64,000 bases of DNA from Natronomonas pharaonis DSM 2160 (lineage in GTDB: Archaea; Halobacteriota; Halobacteria; Halobacteriales; Haloarculaceae). How positions within the stretch are numbered: the stretch's first letter is position 1; the number at the start of each line of letters is the position of its first letter. A program made the position numbers and the translations under genes. The stretch lies in contig NC_007426.1 in assembly GCF_000026045.1 (NCBI RefSeq), positions 1,426,001 to 1,490,000 of the forward strand, read 5' to 3'. Positions 44,570-54,908 of the stretch are shown piece by piece. The notes beneath the pieces were generated by a model, which was not told the DNA's origin, searched no databases, and saw only the letters and a program-made list of their open reading frames with translations.

Positions 44570-44944
44570 ATGGTCCGGGACCCGTTGGCTGACGACGACG
44601 CCCCAGACACCGAGGCGGTGTTGGAGGCGTTACACGACGACGACTGTCGGGCGATACTCGCCGAGCTCGACGAGCCCCGGACGGCCCGGGAGTTACTCGA
44701 CCGGTGTGACATCCCGCGGTCGACGCTCTACCGGAAAGTCGACCTGCTCTCGGAAGCCACGCTCATCAGAGAGGGGACTGAAATCAGCGACGACGGGAGC
44801 CACGCGTCACGTTATCACGTCGACTTCGAGGAAGTAATAATAACCCGGGAGGAATCATCCCTCAACGCCGAAATAGAACGGCCCGCAAGGCGGGCCGACG
44901 AGCGGCTCGCGGAACTGTGGTCGGAAGTCCAAAAGGAGCTATGA
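44570..44944 (+). CDS. Winged-helix transcriptional regulator
   Basis: A 124-residue protein with an ArsR-like helix-turn-helix (DCRAILAELDEPRTARELLDRCDIPRSTLYRKVDLLSEATLI, residues about 26-66) followed by a wing and an amphipathic C-terminal helix. Its stop overlaps the ATG of the downstream small membrane protein by four bases (ATGA), so the two are translationally coupled. Regulators paired with such small membrane proteins are frequent in haloarchaea, suggesting a membrane-linked regulatory role. Confidence 0.85.
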   Translation: MVRDPLADDDAPDTEAVLEALHDDDCRAILAELDEPRTARELLDRCDIPRSTLYRKVDLLSEATLIREGTEISDDGSHASRYHVDFEEVIITREESSLNAEIERPARRADERLAELWSEVQKEL

Positions 44945-45237
44945 CAATGGTACATGCAAGTGTCGACATAGAAGTGCAGTTCGCTATCGCGGTCGTGAAG
45001 ACGCTCATCCTCGTTTTGGGCGGCATCGTGACGTATCTCGCCTACAGCGCCTACCAGCGTACGGGGGACGAAACTCTCTTTCAGCTGTCGGTCGGGCTGG
45101 CGCTTGTCGGTGTCGGCGTCCTTCTCGGCGGATTCACCTTCGAACTGCTCGATGTCAGCCTCGGTGTCGGCGTACTCATCGAGAGCCTGTTCGTCCTCGC
45201 CGGACTCTCGGTCATCGCCTACTCGCTCAAAAAATAG
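44941..45237 (+). CDS. Small membrane protein coupled to the regulator
   Basis: A 98-residue protein with three hydrophobic segments (about FAIAVVKTLILVLGGIVTYLA, LSVGLALVGVGVLLGGF and LGVGVLIESLFVLAGLSVI). The polar loop YQRTGDET separates helices one and two. The ATG overlaps the regulator stop. An ATG two codons downstream is another possible start. No named family is recognised. Its coupling to the winged-helix gene is the main clue to its role. Confidence 0.8.
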   Translation: MTMVHASVDIEVQFAIAVVKTLILVLGGIVTYLAYSAYQRTGDETLFQLSVGLALVGVGVLLGGFTFELLDVSLGVGVLIESLFVLAGLSVIAYSLKK

Positions 45238-45258
45238 CGGTATGTGTTTTGGCTCGCG

Positions 45259-46323
45259 TCAGAAGGACTGTAGCGTCGAGAGCCGCTCGGCCGCAGCGCC
45301 GGATTCGAGCGCCTCGCGGGCGGCGTCAAGTCCGGCATCGATGTCGTCGGCATCGCCGCCGGCGTAGATGCGCAGCGCCGCGTTGACTGCCACCGCGTCG
45401 GCGAACTCGTCGGTTCGCTCGCCAGCGAGCACCGACTCGGTGATGGCCGCCGAATCGGCGGCAACATCGTCGACAGCGAGGTCCTCGCCCTCGAAGTCCA
45501 TTCCGTAATTCGGCGTCTCGATGTCGAAGTCATCGATGTCTTTGCCCTCGTTCCAGACGGCGACCTTCGTCGACCCCGGCCGGACATCGTCGTATCCTTC
45601 CATTCCCTGGAACATCACTACGCGGTCGACGGTTGCCGTCTCGGCGGCGTCGAAGGTGTTGATGAGTCGCTTCGCATAGGGCAGGTGGTAAAACGAGCCG
45701 AGGTGGACGGACGCGTCGGCCGGATTGGCAAGCGTCTCGATGGTGTTGACGAAGGTCCGAACCCCCATCTGGTCGCGCCGGTCTTCGAGGCCGGCGACTT
45801 CGGGAGCAAAGTTCGGCTGGTAGTAGAAGCCGAAGCCGACCGTATCAGTCATTGAGGCCGACTCCGCCGGAGCAAGTTCCGTTCGGACGCCCAGTTCATC
45901 GAGGACGTGCTTGTAGGCGTCCTGTTTTTGCGTCGGGACACGGTCACCGGAGTGAACGACGACCGGTGTACCCGCTGCAGCGGCGACAAGCCCCGAAGCG
46001 ACACCGAGGAGAGCGCTTCGGCCCTTGCCGTCGTAGTTCGCACCGCAATCAACAGGGTCACACTCCGGCGCAGCGCTTTCGATACCCTCGTCCATGACAT
46101 CGACGTACGCCGCCAGTTCCTCGGGCGTGTTGCGCTTCCAACGGTTGGCGAGCCAGAAGGCACCGAGCGTCGTCTCGTCGGGTTCGCCATCAAGGATGCG
46201 ACGGAACGCGTCGGACGCCTGCTCGCGAGTCATGTCGTCGGCGGACTTGTGTCCGGACCCGACGACCTCTGTCATCAGCCGCTTGAGCGGCCACTCGCCG
46301 TACGTCTCCGATGTAGCTGCCAT
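45259..46323 (-). CDS. Anthranilate phosphoribosyltransferase-like protein (TrpD2 group)
   Basis: A 354-residue protein with the class III phosphoribosyltransferase fold of TrpD. The N-terminal helical domain (EYGEWPLKRLMTEV... DEPDETTLGAFWLANRWK) is conserved, but the TrpD GTGGD motif is replaced by DCGANYDGKGRSALLG and the substrate segments VVHSGDRVPTQKQD differ, as in the TrpD2/YbiB group, which lacks anthranilate activity. It may bind nucleic acid or a different substrate. The start ATG at 46323 is used; the frame continues to 46380. Confidence 0.75.
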   Translation of the reverse strand: MAATSETYGEWPLKRLMTEVVGSGHKSADDMTREQASDAFRRILDGEPDETTLGAFWLANRWKRNTPEELAAYVDVMDEGIESAAPECDPVDCGANYDGKGRSALLGVASGLVAAAAGTPVVVHSGDRVPTQKQDAYKHVLDELGVRTELAPAESASMTDTVGFGFYYQPNFAPEVAGLEDRRDQMGVRTFVNTIETLANPADASVHLGSFYHLPYAKRLINTFDAAETATVDRVVMFQGMEGYDDVRPGSTKVAVWNEGKDIDDFDIETPNYGMDFEGEDLAVDDVAADSAAITESVLAGERTDEFADAVAVNAALRIYAGGDADDIDAGLDAAREALESGAAAERLSTLQSF

Positions 46324-46423
46324 ACCCGTGGTTCGGGAGCCGACGGCAAAAACGTCTCCCATTCGGCAACGCAACCCCACCGCGACCGACGGAATTTAAC
46401 CCTCGGACAGCCAACGTACAGCA

Positions 46424-47467
46424 ATGAGTACGCCAGCGACCGACGACGACTGGCGCGCCGGCATCGACGATATCGACGCGGCGCTCATCGATGGCTACCA
46501 GTCAGGCTTTCCGGTCACCGAGCGTCCCTTCCGGACTGTTGCGGACGACCTCGGCATCACGGAATCGGAAGCGCTGACGCGCGTCGAAGACCTCTACGAG
46601 CAAGGCATCTTCAGGCGGTTCGGTGCCGTTCTCAATCCCCCGGTCATCGGCGCGTCGACGCTGGCTGCCGTCAGCGCCCCCGACGACCGGTTCGAAGAGG
46701 TCGCAGAAACCATCAACGGCTACCGGCAGGTCAACCACAACTACCGCCGCGACCACGAGTGGAACATGTGGTTTGTGGTTACCGCCGGCTCGCTGGAGAC
46801 GCGGAACGCCATCCTCGAAGAGATAGCGGCCGAGACCGGCTGTGAGGTCCTGAACCTCCCGATGCTGACGGACTTCTACATCGACCTCGAGTTCCCGGTC
46901 GTGAACGGCGACCGCTTTGCCCGCGAATCAGTCTCCGAGACAACCGCTGATGCGACACGAATCTCGGAGACGGCCGCCGCCGACCTCTCACCGCTTGACG
47001 AGGCCATCCTGCTGGAGATTCAGGACGGGCTTCCGCTGACGGAGACGCCCTACCGAGATGTCGCGGCGGCTGTCGACGCACCCGTTGCTTCGGTCTGTGA
47101 GTCGATCGAGGCGCTCCGAGCAGACGGCTGTATCAAGCGCATCGGCTGTGTCGTCAACCACATCGTCACCGGCTTTGACGCCAACTGCATGGTTGTCTGG
47201 GACGTTCCCGACGAAGACTTAGACACTCGGGGCGAGGCGGTCGGCGAGCTGCCGTACGTGACGCTGTGTTACAACCGCCCACGGCGGCCCGACCAAGACT
47301 GGCCGTACAACCTCTTTACGATGATTCACGGCCGCGACCCCGACGCGGTCGACGAGAAAATCGACGAGTTGGCCGACGAGGCGCTGCCATACGACCACGA
47401 GCGACTCTATTCGACGGAGACACTGAAGCAGACCGGCGCACGGTACGACGAAATTCTGGGCTCGTAG
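46424..47467 (+). CDS. Fused siroheme decarboxylase (AhbA-AhbB type, Lrp/AsnC-like)
   Basis: A 347-residue protein made of two tandem AsnC/Lrp-like units (about residues 15-165 and 180-340). Each has a winged helix (for example RTVADDLGITESEALTRVEDLY and RDVAAAVDAPVASVCESIEAL) followed by a RAM-like domain with the decarboxylase motifs VNHNYRRDHEWNMWFV and VTLCYNRPRRPDQDWPYNLFTMIHGR. It converts siroheme to didecarboxysiroheme in the alternative heme pathway. In many organisms the halves are separate genes; here they are fused. Confidence 0.88.
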   Translation: MSTPATDDDWRAGIDDIDAALIDGYQSGFPVTERPFRTVADDLGITESEALTRVEDLYEQGIFRRFGAVLNPPVIGASTLAAVSAPDDRFEEVAETINGYRQVNHNYRRDHEWNMWFVVTAGSLETRNAILEEIAAETGCEVLNLPMLTDFYIDLEFPVVNGDRFARESVSETTADATRISETAAADLSPLDEAILLEIQDGLPLTETPYRDVAAAVDAPVASVCESIEALRADGCIKRIGCVVNHIVTGFDANCMVVWDVPDEDLDTRGEAVGELPYVTLCYNRPRRPDQDWPYNLFTMIHGRDPDAVDEKIDELADEALPYDHERLYSTETLKQTGARYDEILGS

Positions 47468-47480
47468 CTACAAGCGCCGT

Positions 47481-47705
47481 TCAGCCGCTCTCGGGGCCGG
47501 TGAGGTCGATGTGCCGAAGCCAGACGAACCAGACAACTGCGAAGGCAGCCCCGTAAGCGAGTGTCCAGATAACGGTGCCGACCATCTCGTAGCCGGCCCG
47601 CGTCAGAAAATAGTCAGTGATGCCGGCGATGGAAATCGTCCCTGCCAGAAGCAGCGAGCCGAGCGCCCAGTCCGGGACGCGCTCGCCGAGGGCCGGAGTC
47701 GACAT
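47481..47705 (-). CDS. Small two-helix membrane protein
   Basis: A 74-residue protein with two hydrophobic segments (WALGSLLLAGTISIAGITDYFL and VGTVIWTLAYGAAFAVVWFVWL), ending RHIDLTGPESG. The ATG at 47705 is chosen over the frame from 47798, whose first 31 residues look non-coding. Unknown family. Convergent with the siroheme decarboxylase, 13 bases apart. Confidence 0.65.
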   Translation of the reverse strand: MSTPALGERVPDWALGSLLLAGTISIAGITDYFLTRAGYEMVGTVIWTLAYGAAFAVVWFVWLRHIDLTGPESG

Positions 47706-47833
47706 GGGGAGAGATAAGGCCTGGATGGTTTCGAGTGTTCCGGTTCCGAACGGTCTCGGTCCGATGTGAAGGGGGTCGATGCGGGCTGTCGGGGACACGG
47801 GCGGCTGGCACCCCGGCCCCCGACCGCTGGCCG

Positions 47834-48127
47834 CTACTGGTTCCCGTACTGCTTGAGTTCCTCCATCCGGTCGATGAGGCTATCGATTCCACCGTGTATC
47901 CTCCCGATACGCTCCTCGACACCGTCGGTTGGGACCGCCCCCTGTGGCGTCGGCTCGATGAGGTCGTCGTCTTCGAGCATCCGCATCGAGTGGCGGGTCT
48001 TGTGTTCGTCGAGGCCGGCCTCCTCGGCGATTCGCTCGATGCCGATGGGATGCTGCTGGAGGATAATCTCCAAAACGAGCAGGTCTCGTTCTTCCTTTCG
48101 AAGCTGTCTTGCCAGCCGGTCTATCAT
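47834..48127 (-). CDS. Small winged-helix regulator
   Basis: A 97-residue protein with a helix-turn-helix (ERDLLVLEIILQQHPIGIERIAEEAGLDEHKTRHSMRMLEDDDLIEPT), a short wing and a C-terminal helical segment (RIGRIHGGIDSLIDRMEEL). It is typical of small haloarchaeal winged-helix regulators, but its target is unknown. It lies on the minus strand between the small membrane protein and the acetyltransferase. Confidence 0.8.
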   Translation of the reverse strand: MIDRLARQLRKEERDLLVLEIILQQHPIGIERIAEEAGLDEHKTRHSMRMLEDDDLIEPTPQGAVPTDGVEERIGRIHGGIDSLIDRMEELKQYGNQ

Positions 48128-48175
48128 TCGCCAACCGCTACCGACCGGACCGGCAAAACAATGTCGGAGTACCGG

Positions 48176-48796
48176 TCACCCGTCGCGGCCGAGCAGCGCC
48201 GACAGCCACGGTGTCGACCGACAGTCCTCGAACGGCGTTGGCTCGGACGGCTCCGGTGGTCGCTCACGGAGTTGCCGCTCGTACCACGCCACGTCGTGCC
48301 AGCCGCCGAGTTTGTAGCCGACCGCGGGGAACGTAGCGTTCCGCTCGAACCCCAGCGACTCGTGGAGGGCGACGCTCGACTGATTCGGCAGTGTCACGAC
48401 GCCGTAGGCGGAGACGAATCCTTGTCGAGCGAGAGTTCGCAAGAGCAGCCGGTACAGCGCCGAGCCGACGCCGGCTCCGTGTGCCGACTCTCGGAGGTAG
48501 ACTGTCAGCTCGGTCGCCCACCGGTAGGCGGCCCGTTTCCGCAGTTCGCCAGCGTGAGCGTAGCCGATAACGCGCCCGTCGCGCTCGGCGACAAACCACG
48601 GGTACGTCGGCTCGTCGATTTCGTCGGCAACATCAGACGGCTCCAGCGGCTCCTCTCTGAACGTGGCGGCCGTCGATTCAATGTAGGGACGGTAGATGTC
48701 AGCGATAGCAGCCGCGTCCCTCGTCGTTGCAACGCGAAGCGAGACGTCTTCGGGCGGTGTTGGCTCCTCGACGGGCGGGGAGGCAATCTCGTCCAT
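48176..48796 (-). CDS. GNAT acetyltransferase, phosphinothricin/amino-acid N-acetyltransferase type
   Basis: A 206-residue GNAT-fold enzyme. Motif A is [24 protein letters not shown], the N-terminal [21 protein letters not shown] is typical for the PAT/MnaT group, and the C-terminal [30 protein letters not shown] is conserved in these enzymes. The acyl acceptor is an amino acid or related amine. The ATG at 48796 gives an 18-residue low-complexity start before the domain. Confidence 0.88.
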   Translation of the reverse strand: MDEIASPPVEEPTPPEDVSLRVATTRDAAAIADIYRPYIESTAATFREEPLEPSDVADEIDEPTYPWFVAERDGRVIGYAHAGELRKRAAYRWATELTVYLRESAHGAGVGSALYRLLLRTLARQGFVSAYGVVTLPNQSSVALHESLGFERNATFPAVGYKLGGWHDVAWYERQLRERPPEPSEPTPFEDCRSTPWLSALLGRDG

Positions 48797-48920
48797 AGCA
48801 GCCGGTCGGACGCGCCGGCGCAAATCGCTGACGAACCACGAGCGCAGCCTTGCCGAAGCGTTATCGAGGCCATGTGAGCAAAAAGCATATCTCCGGTGCG
48901 TCCTGACTCAACACATCAGG

Positions 48921-51143
48921 ATGAACGAGGTCCAACTCGAAGTCGCAAAAGCGTACCCGAACGATTCGGGACGGGGCATCGCCCGCCTCGACCCCGATAC
49001 GCTTTTGCATCTCAAACTGTCGCCCGGGGATATCATCGAAATCGAGGGCGCGGAGACGACCGCGGCGAAGGTCTGGCGGGCTGACCGGCAGGACTGGAAC
49101 ACCGACACGGTCCGCATTGACGGCTTCACCCGTCAGAACGCCGATGTCGGTATCGGCGAGCGGGTGACGATTCGGAAGGCCGATGCGACCAAGGCCGACA
49201 AGCTCGTGCTCGCGCCGCCGGAGGACGCCTCCGTCCAGTTCGGCAGCGACGCTGCCGGGATGGTCAAACGGCAGATTCTCAAGCGGCCGGTCGTCGAACG
49301 CGACATCGTGCCCGTGATGAGTTCGACCAACCACCCGTTCATGCGGTCGCCGGGGCAGGCGATTCCGCTCATCGCCGTCGAAACCGACCCCGACGGCGTC
49401 TGCCTCATCACCGAAGACACCGAGGTCGAACTCCGCGAGGAGCCGATTTCCGGCTTCGAAAAGACCGGCGGTGGCATCACCTACGAGGACATCGGCGGCC
49501 TGCAAAACGAGATTCAGCGCGTCCGCGAGATGGTCGAGCTGCCGATGAAGCACCCCCAGATATTCAAGAAGCTCGGCATCGAGCCGCCGCAGGGGGTGCT
49601 GTTGCACGGCCCGCCCGGAACCGGGAAGACGCTGCTGGCGAAGGCCGTCGCCAACGAAACCTCGGCCAGCTTCTTCTCGATTGCCGGCCCAGAGATTATC
49701 TCGAAGTACTACGGCGAATCCGAACAGCAGCTCCGGGAGATATTCGAGGACGCTACCGAGGAGTCGCCGTCTATCATCTTCATCGACGAACTCGACTCCA
49801 TCGCCCCCAAACGGGAGGACGTCACCGGCGAGGTCGAACGTCGTGTTGTCGCCCAACTGCTGACGATGATGGACGGCCTCGAATCCCGCGGGCAGGTCAT
49901 CGTCATCGCGGCGACGAACCGCGTCGACTCCGTCGACCCGGCGCTCCGTCGCCCCGGGCGCTTCGACCGTGAAATCGAAATCGGCGTCCCCGACGAGACC
50001 GGCCGGAAGGAGATTCTCCAGATTCACACCCGTGGGATGCCGCTTGCCGACGACGTCGACCTCGACAAGATGGCCGACGAAACCCACGGCTTCGTCGGCG
50101 CGGACATCGAGAGCCTGACGAAGGAGGCCGCGATGAAGGCGCTCCGGCGGTACCTCCCGGAAATCGACCTCGACGAGGAGGACATCCCGCCGAGCCTCAT
50201 CGACCGGATGATAATCAAGCGCCAGGACTTCCGCGGCGCGCTCAACGAGGTCGACCCCTCCGCGATGCGGGAGGTGCTGGTCGAGCTGCCGAAAGTCTCT
50301 TGGGACGACGTGGGTGGCCTGACAGAAGCCAAAGAGCAGGTCCAAGAGTCCGTCGAATGGCCGATGAACGCCGGCGAGAAGTTCTCGCGGATGGGCATCG
50401 AGCCGCCGTCGGGGGTGCTGTTGTACGGCCCACCCGGCACCGGGAAGACCCTGATGGCGAAGGCCGTCGCCAACGAGACGAACGCCAACTTCATCTCGGT
50501 TCGGGGGCCACAGCTGCTCTCGAAGTGGGTCGGCGAAAGCGAAAAGGCCATCCGCCAGACCTTCCGGAAGGCCCGGCAGGTCTCGCCGACGATTATCTTC
50601 TTCGACGAACTGGACTCGCTTGCGCCCGGTCGGGGCGGCGAGGTCGGCTCGAACGTCTCCGAGCGCGTGGTCAACCAACTGTTGACCGAACTCGACGGCC
50701 TCGAAGAGATGGACGACGTGATGGTCATCGGCGCGACGAACCGACCGGACATGATAGACCCGGCGCTCATCCGTAGCGGCCGCTTCGACCGCCTCGTGAT
50801 GGTCGGCGAGCCGGACCTCGACGGCCGGGAGAAAATCCTCCGCATCCACACCGGTGATACGCCGCTTGCGCCGGATGTGAGCCTCCGGGAGCTGGCCGAA
50901 ATGACCGACGGCTACGTCGGCTCCGACCTGGAGTCGATTACCCGCGAGGCCGCTATCGAGGCGCTCCGCGAAGACGACGACGCCGAAGCAGTCGAGATGC
51001 GTCACTTCCGGGAGGCGGTCGAGTCGGTCCGACCGACAATCACCGACGACATCCGCAACTACTACGAGCAAATCGAAGAGGAGTTCCGCGGCGGCACCCC
51101 CGACGGCAGACGCCAGAGCGGCGGCCGAATCGGCTTCCAGTAA
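48921..51143 (+). CDS. CDC48/VCP-type AAA ATPase
   Basis: A 740-residue archaeal CDC48 homologue. It has an N-terminal substrate-binding domain ([20 protein letters not shown]) followed by two AAA modules: D1 ([34 protein letters not shown], arginine finger in [11 protein letters not shown]) and D2 ([34 protein letters not shown]). It unfolds and extracts proteins from complexes and delivers them to the proteasome. The ATG at 48921 is the first start compatible with the conserved N domain; the frame upstream to 48696 shows no homology. Confidence 0.96.
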   Translation: MNEVQLEVAKAYPNDSGRGIARLDPDTLLHLKLSPGDIIEIEGAETTAAKVWRADRQDWNTDTVRIDGFTRQNADVGIGERVTIRKADATKADKLVLAPPEDASVQFGSDAAGMVKRQILKRPVVERDIVPVMSSTNHPFMRSPGQAIPLIAVETDPDGVCLITEDTEVELREEPISGFEKTGGGITYEDIGGLQNEIQRVREMVELPMKHPQIFKKLGIEPPQGVLLHGPPGTGKTLLAKAVANETSASFFSIAGPEIISKYYGESEQQLREIFEDATEESPSIIFIDELDSIAPKREDVTGEVERRVVAQLLTMMDGLESRGQVIVIAATNRVDSVDPALRRPGRFDREIEIGVPDETGRKEILQIHTRGMPLADDVDLDKMADETHGFVGADIESLTKEAAMKALRRYLPEIDLDEEDIPPSLIDRMIIKRQDFRGALNEVDPSAMREVLVELPKVSWDDVGGLTEAKEQVQESVEWPMNAGEKFSRMGIEPPSGVLLYGPPGTGKTLMAKAVANETNANFISVRGPQLLSKWVGESEKAIRQTFRKARQVSPTIIFFDELDSLAPGRGGEVGSNVSERVVNQLLTELDGLEEMDDVMVIGATNRPDMIDPALIRSGRFDRLVMVGEPDLDGREKILRIHTGDTPLAPDVSLRELAEMTDGYVGSDLESITREAAIEALREDDDAEAVEMRHFREAVESVRPTITDDIRNYYEQIEEEFRGGTPDGRRQSGGRIGFQ

Positions 51144-51161
51144 GAAGCCCCCAGCGCGGGC

Positions 51162-52058
51162 TCACCGCCCGAGTTCGTCGGCTATCGTCCGCGCCTTGAT
51201 GACGACGAAGCCGCTGGCGATGAGGACGAAGCCGGCGACCATTCCGGCAGTGAGCGTTTCTCCGAGCAGTGCGATGCCGCCGAGCGTCGCAACCACCGGC
51301 ACGACGTAGGAAACGAGGTTGATTTCCAGCGGTCCGAACCGCTCTAAGAGCGTGAAGTAGACGACGTAGCCGACAGCGCTGGCAAACACTGCTAAATAGA
51401 CAACTGACACGACGGCGACCGCCGACGGTGTCGCATGCGCCAGCCGCTCGCCGGCGACGAAGCTCCCGGCGTGGAGCAAGAGCCCTCCGACGACCATCGC
51501 CCATGCGGTCATCGGCGCGACGCCGACCGTCGGCGTGCGACGACGGAGGAGAACGCTGCCGAGCGCAACGCTGAGCGCCGCCGCGACGACGAAGGCAACG
51601 CCGACAAGCTGTGCCGAAAGGAGTCCCTCCGGGTCGGGGCGTGCGATGACGGCGACACCAACGAGACCGAGGGCGACGCCGACGATACGCCGCGCCGACA
51701 GCGGTTCAGCCGGCAGCAGGACGGCCGCCAGCGCGGTCGTCAACACCGGAATGAGTGCATAGATGATGGCGGCGACGCCGCTGGGGACGGTCTGTTGGCC
51801 GACAAAGAGCAGGCTGTTGCCGGCAATCAGGAACGCACCGGCAATCAGGATGGCAAGGGCGTCTTCGCCGGTTCGAGGACGCCAATCTGCGCCGCGGGCG
51901 GCGAGGAACGCGAGCAAGACGACGCCGCCGACATCGTATCGCAGCGCCGCAAACAGCAGCGGCGGCAGTGCTTCGAGCCCAGCGCTGATAGCGGGGAACG
52001 AAAACCCCCACAGCGCCGCAAGCAAAAAGAACAACCCGAGGTTCCGGAGCGGTCTCAT
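51162..52058 (-). CDS. EamA/DMT-family transporter
   Basis: A 298-residue protein with ten predicted membrane helices in two EamA repeats. The first half opens FFLLAALWGFSFPAISAGLE and includes the typical GPLEIN-like loop in the second half (ERFGPLEINLVSYVVPVVATLG). Such drug/metabolite transporters export amino acids or other small molecules. The substrate is unknown. It is convergent with CDC48 and about 200 bases from the M24 peptidase gene, which lies upstream. Confidence 0.88.
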   Translation of the reverse strand: MRPLRNLGLFFLLAALWGFSFPAISAGLEALPPLLFAALRYDVGGVVLLAFLAARGADWRPRTGEDALAILIAGAFLIAGNSLLFVGQQTVPSGVAAIIYALIPVLTTALAAVLLPAEPLSARRIVGVALGLVGVAVIARPDPEGLLSAQLVGVAFVVAAALSVALGSVLLRRRTPTVGVAPMTAWAMVVGGLLLHAGSFVAGERLAHATPSAVAVVSVVYLAVFASAVGYVVYFTLLERFGPLEINLVSYVVPVVATLGGIALLGETLTAGMVAGFVLIASGFVVIKARTIADELGR

Positions 52059-52273
52059 CGACTGCTCCCGAGACGGCAGGAGCTACGCCTCCGGGTCGGC
52101 GGTGCGGCGTTCCGCGACAAATGGGAGCGTCTCCTCGTGGTGGTGTCTATTTGGGGTTGCACAGGTGTTGAAACGGCGGCTCAGAGCGAGGCGTCGTCAC
52201 AAGGGGCTCGGAGCGGGGGTAACGAGCCTCATCACAGCCGCCACCCGTTGTAGACGGCGGTGGGATTTGTACC

Positions 52274-53455
52274 CTACGCGTCGTCGCCGACGACGAGTTG
52301 CTTTTCGTAGTCGGTGAGGTTCTCGTAGCCGTCCTCGGTGACAACGACGAGGTCTTCGATGCGGACGCCGCCAACCGTCGGGTCGTACAGCCCCGGCTCG
52401 ACGGTGATGATATGGCCGGGCTTCAGTTCGGCGTCCTGCTCGGAGACGCGGGGCGACTCGTGAACGTCGAGGCCGACGCCGTGGCCGGTCGTGTGGATGA
52501 ATCCGGTCTCGGTTTCGGGGTCGGACCGCAGCGTCGGCTCGCCGGCTGCCTCATACACCTCACAGACGGCGGCATGGACCTCGCTGCCCGAAGCGCCGGC
52601 TTCGATGGCATCGAGAGCCGCCTGCTGGGCCTCGTGGGTGAGGTCGTACCATTCTTCGACCGTCTCGTCCGGCTCGCCGACGCAGAACGTCCGGGTCATG
52701 TCGGCGTGGTAGCCTGTCTCCTTCGAGCGCGGGAAGATGTCGACGATTATCGGCTCGCCGGCTTCGAGCGGGCCGGAGCCGCGGTCGTGGGGGTCGGCGG
52801 CATCGCGACCGCAGGCGACGATGGTTTCATCGAGGGCGCAGTCCTGCCGCAGCAGCTCGATTTCGATTTCCCGTTTGACGCGTTCGGACGTGAGCGGCTC
52901 GCCGTCGTAGAGGAGCGTTCCGTCCTCGGCGGCCGCGGCTTCGAGCAACGATTCAGCGCGGGCCATCGCCGCCTCGTTGGCTCGCTGCGCGGCACGGATG
53001 TTGTCGATTTCGGCGTCCGTCTTCGTCGCACGGATGGACTGGACAACGCCGTCGTAGTCGACATCGACGACAACACCCTGTTCACGGAGCCCGTCAGCGG
53101 TGCCGGCCGGGCACGCTTCCGGTACCGCTACCGATTCGACGCCGTGGGCATCGAGAAACGCCGCCAGCGTCCGGTGCTTACCGGTTGTCGGGCCGTACTC
53201 GGCGATGTTCTCGCGGTGGTCGTACTCCGTGTGGCGGGCGACGGAATCAGCACGGGCAGTTCGTTGAGCGCGTCCGTACTCCAGCGCCGAGACAAGGAGA
53301 TGCGTCTCACCGGTGTACAGCGTCACGAACGGGTCCGGCGCGGTGAAGCCGGAGAGATACCGCTGGTCGGACGTCTCGCCGTCAGCCTCGATCAGGTAGC
53401 CGTCGACGTCGGCCTCCTCGATGTAGGCATCCAGCTTCGAAAGGTCGGGGTTCAT
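52274..53455 (-). CDS. M24-family metallopeptidase (Xaa-Pro dipeptidase-like)
   Basis: A 393-residue creatinase/prolidase-fold enzyme. The dinuclear metal ligands are visible as [20 protein letters not shown] (Asp pair), [12 protein letters not shown] (His), ITVEPGLYD (Glu) and VRIEDLVVV (Glu). It would cleave Xaa-Pro dipeptides or the N-terminal residue of peptides. The ATG at 53455 is used because the longer frame to 53587 overlaps the start region of aroA on the other strand. Divergent from aroA. Confidence 0.92.
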   Translation of the reverse strand: MNPDLSKLDAYIEEADVDGYLIEADGETSDQRYLSGFTAPDPFVTLYTGETHLLVSALEYGRAQRTARADSVARHTEYDHRENIAEYGPTTGKHRTLAAFLDAHGVESVAVPEACPAGTADGLREQGVVVDVDYDGVVQSIRATKTDAEIDNIRAAQRANEAAMARAESLLEAAAAEDGTLLYDGEPLTSERVKREIEIELLRQDCALDETIVACGRDAADPHDRGSGPLEAGEPIIVDIFPRSKETGYHADMTRTFCVGEPDETVEEWYDLTHEAQQAALDAIEAGASGSEVHAAVCEVYEAAGEPTLRSDPETETGFIHTTGHGVGLDVHESPRVSEQDAELKPGHIITVEPGLYDPTVGGVRIEDLVVVTEDGYENLTDYEKQLVVGDDA

Positions 53456-53575
53456 ATTCGAAGGAGGGCTGGCGGCCACAAAGCCTTGGCTCTTTTTACC
53501 TTGCTGAATGTCCGTCTTGGCCGGGCTGTCCCCGGAGCCGGCAGGCATTTGCCGGCGGGCCCCGAGACGGCGCGT

Positions 53576-54892
53576 ATGGACGCCCACATTACGCCATCTA
53601 CCGTCAACGGGACGGTCCGTGCGCCGCCGTCAAAGAGCTACACCCACCGCGCGATTCTCGCGGCCGGATACGGCGACGGCGCGACAGTCAAGAACCCGCT
53701 TTTCAGTGCTGACACCCGTGCCACCGCGCGTGCTGTCGAGGCCTACGGCGGCACGACCGAGCAAGCAGATGACGACCTCGAAGTCACCGGCTTCGACGGC
53801 ACTCCGGGGACGCCGAAGGATGTCATCAACTGCGCCAACAGCGGAACGACGATGCGCCTGACGACCGCCACCGGCGCACTCGTCGACGGACTAGCGGTGC
53901 TGACCGGTGACGAATCGCTGCGGTCGCGGCCGCAAGGACCACTGCTTGATGCGCTCGACCAGCTCGGTGCCCGCGCGGAATCGACCCGCGAGAACGGACA
54001 GGCACCGCTTGTCGTCGGCGGCGACATCGACGGCGGCGAGCTTGCCATCCGTGGCGATGTCTCCTCACAATACATCACCGGCCTCCTGATGGCCGGAGCA
54101 GTCACCGAATCGGGAATCGATATCGAACTGACGACGGCGCTCAAGTCCGCACCGTACGTCGACATCACGCTGGAGGTACTGGCGGATTTCGGGGTTGACG
54201 CCGAAGTCATCGGTGGCGACGACTCCGAGGTGCGGTCGGCGGGAGCCGACGGCTTCCGTGTCGACGGCGGACAGAGCTACGCGCCGACCGACGGGACCTA
54301 CCACGTCCCGGGCGATTTCTCGTCGATGTCGTATCTGCTCGCCGCGGGGGCGCTCGCCGCAGACGAGGAGGTCGTCGTTGCGGGCGCTCATCCGAGCGCA
54401 CAGGGCGACGCCGCAATCGTGTCCATACTCGAATCGATGGGCGCTGACATCGAATGGAACCGCGACGATGGCCGTATTACTGTCCGCCAGTCGTCGCTTT
54501 CCGGTGTCGAGGTCGGTGTCGCCGACACACCCGACCTGCTGCCGACGATTGCCGTCCTCGGGGCGGCCGCCGACGGCGAGACGCGAATCACCGACTGCGA
54601 GCACGTCCGGCTCAAAGAAACCGACCGCGTGGCTGCGATGGCGACAGAACTGGAGCGCCTCGGCGTCGAGACAGACGAATACGAGGACGAACTCGTCGTC
54701 TACGGCGGCGGCATCGACGGCGGTACCGTCGCCGGCCACGACGACCACCGCATCGTCATGTCGCTTGCGGTCGCCGGGCTGGTCGCCGACGGCGAGGTGA
54801 CAATCAAAAACGCCGACCACGTCGATGTCTCCTTCCCGTCGTTTTTCGAGACGCTCGCCGACCTAGGTGTCGGCGTAGAAACTGGAGCCTGA
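53576..54892 (+). CDS. aroA: 3-phosphoshikimate 1-carboxyvinyltransferase (EPSP synthase)
   Basis: A 438-residue EPSP synthase that joins shikimate-3-phosphate and phosphoenolpyruvate, step six of the shikimate pathway. Signatures are [42 protein letters not shown], and the C-terminal [14 protein letters not shown] and [15 protein letters not shown]. The ATG at 53576 precedes the conserved first block by about ten residues, as in family members. It is separated from aroC by a minus-strand gene. Confidence 0.96.
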   Translation: MDAHITPSTVNGTVRAPPSKSYTHRAILAAGYGDGATVKNPLFSADTRATARAVEAYGGTTEQADDDLEVTGFDGTPGTPKDVINCANSGTTMRLTTATGALVDGLAVLTGDESLRSRPQGPLLDALDQLGARAESTRENGQAPLVVGGDIDGGELAIRGDVSSQYITGLLMAGAVTESGIDIELTTALKSAPYVDITLEVLADFGVDAEVIGGDDSEVRSAGADGFRVDGGQSYAPTDGTYHVPGDFSSMSYLLAAGALAADEEVVVAGAHPSAQGDAAIVSILESMGADIEWNRDDGRITVRQSSLSGVEVGVADTPDLLPTIAVLGAAADGETRITDCEHVRLKETDRVAAMATELERLGVETDEYEDELVVYGGGIDGGTVAGHDDHRIVMSLAVAGLVADGEVTIKNADHVDVSFPSFFETLADLGVGVETGA

Positions 54893-54908
54893 AGCAGCGT
54901 CTACGGAC

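Noticed and set aside
48861-51071. Long minus-strand open frame (736 codons) opposite CDC48
   Set aside because: The plus strand encodes a canonical CDC48 with all AAA motifs. Antisense open frames are common in GC-rich haloarchaeal genes.
52298-53575. Plus-strand frame upstream of aroA giving an 864-residue fusion
   Set aside because: It is antisense to the M24 peptidase, which has all metal ligands. EPSP synthase begins at the ATG at 53576.
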